13,390 bases of DNA from Firmicutes bacterium CAG:145 (lineage in GTDB: Bacteria > Bacillota > Clostridia > Peptostreptococcales > Anaerovoracaceae), in NCBI GenBank assembly GCA_000435715.1, contig FR882584.1, forward strand, positions 40,002 through 53,391, in the 5' to 3' direction. The position numbers and the translations under genes are program-made. A model generated the notes under the pieces. It was not told the DNA's origin, made no database searches, and worked only from the letters and a program-made list of their open reading frames with translations. Each line of letters starts with the position of its first letter. Position 1 is the first letter of the stretch. Shown one piece after another: positions 13,115 through 13,390 of this stretch.

Positions 13115-13390
13115 ATGAAACCCATATATAATAGAGTGCTGCTGAAAATAAGCGGCGAAGCTCTGGCCGGAGAACAGCACTTCGGAATCAACGAAGCCAT
13201 GACTCAGAAGGTAGCCAAAGAGGTCAAACAGATACATGATCTGGGAGTCCAAGTGGCCATAGTTGTAGGCGGCGGAAACTTCTGGAGAGGCAGGACCAGC
13301 AAGGACATGGACAGGGCCACGGCGGACTACATGGGGATGTTGGCTACGGTGATGAACTCCCTTGCTTTGCAGGACGCTTTTCTGGCTTTA
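13115..13390 (+). CDS. pyrH: UMP kinase (uridylate kinase), N-terminal 92 residues
   Basis: PyrH phosphorylates UMP to UDP, an essential step in pyrimidine nucleotide synthesis, as a cytoplasmic hexamer of the amino-acid-kinase fold. The window cuts the gene after 92 of roughly 235-240 codons. Visible motifs are the phosphate-binding K-I-S-G-E at 11-15, the glycine-rich V-V-G-G-G-N-F-W-R-G at 50-59, and the strongly conserved run D-R-A-T-A-D-Y-M-G-M-L-A-T-V-M-N at 66-81, which shapes the UMP site. The start follows GAGAGG at 13102-13107. In many Bacillota pyrH lies downstream of rpsB and tsf and upstream of frr; here the gene before it is an ABC exporter and pyrH appears to have its own promoter region. 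What follows cannot be seen. Confidence 0.96.
   Translation, partial: MKPIYNRVLLKISGEALAGEQHFGINEAMTQKVAKEVKQIHDLGVQVAIVVGGGNFWRGRTSKDMDRATADYMGMLATVMNSLALQDAFLAL

Overview
The window looks like ordinary chromosome from a low-to-mid GC member of the Bacillota, most likely an anaerobic clostridium. Isoleucine is very often ATA and arginine AGA/AGG. Ribosome binding sites are strong AGGAGG types, promoters are SigA-like, genes are tightly packed, and one protein carries an oxygen-sensitive type of iron-sulfur flavoprotein motif. DapF is encoded, which fits lysine/meso-diaminopimelate synthesis. The genus cannot be settled from the sequence alone. There are no rRNA or tRNA genes, no CRISPR array, and no gene-free stretch over 300 bases; the longest gaps are about 155 to 160 bases.

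Layout. Bases 1-42 are the last codons of an upstream gene, possibly an IS605-type TnpB. A macro-domain deacetylase (107-610) follows. Next is a promoter followed at once by a hairpin terminator (657-730), then a MATE efflux pump with an unusual charged N-terminus (765-2243). A membrane-anchored alpha/beta hydrolase (2240-3217) overlaps the pump gene. A second run holds an iron-sulfur flavoprotein (3319-3942), a short-chain dehydrogenase (3969-4724) and dapF (4747-5568). It ends at a terminator that works in both directions and is shared with a convergent Eis-like acetyltransferase on the minus strand (5729-7051).

Divergent from the acetyltransferase is a third run: trmO (7184-7867), a cytosolic beta-lactamase-fold serine hydrolase (7908-8681), a YdbS/YdbT pair of bacterial PH-domain membrane proteins (8687-9178 and 9178-10719) and ridA (10716-11093). 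The last four are joined by gaps of 5 bases or by overlaps of 1 and 4 bases, so they are probably translated as a coupled set. A strong hairpin follows ridA. Then come a half-size ABC exporter (11218-12963) and the first 92 codons of pyrH (13115 to the window end).

Much of the content is envelope and small-molecule defence (MATE, ABC exporter, YdbST, Eis-like acetyltransferase, beta-lactamase fold protein), mixed with housekeeping genes (dapF, trmO, ridA, pyrH). I see no clear new system. The points most worth following are the repeat-rich double promoter before pyrH, the promoter-terminator leader of the MATE gene with the pump's charged extension, and the coupled serine hydrolase-YdbST-RidA operon.
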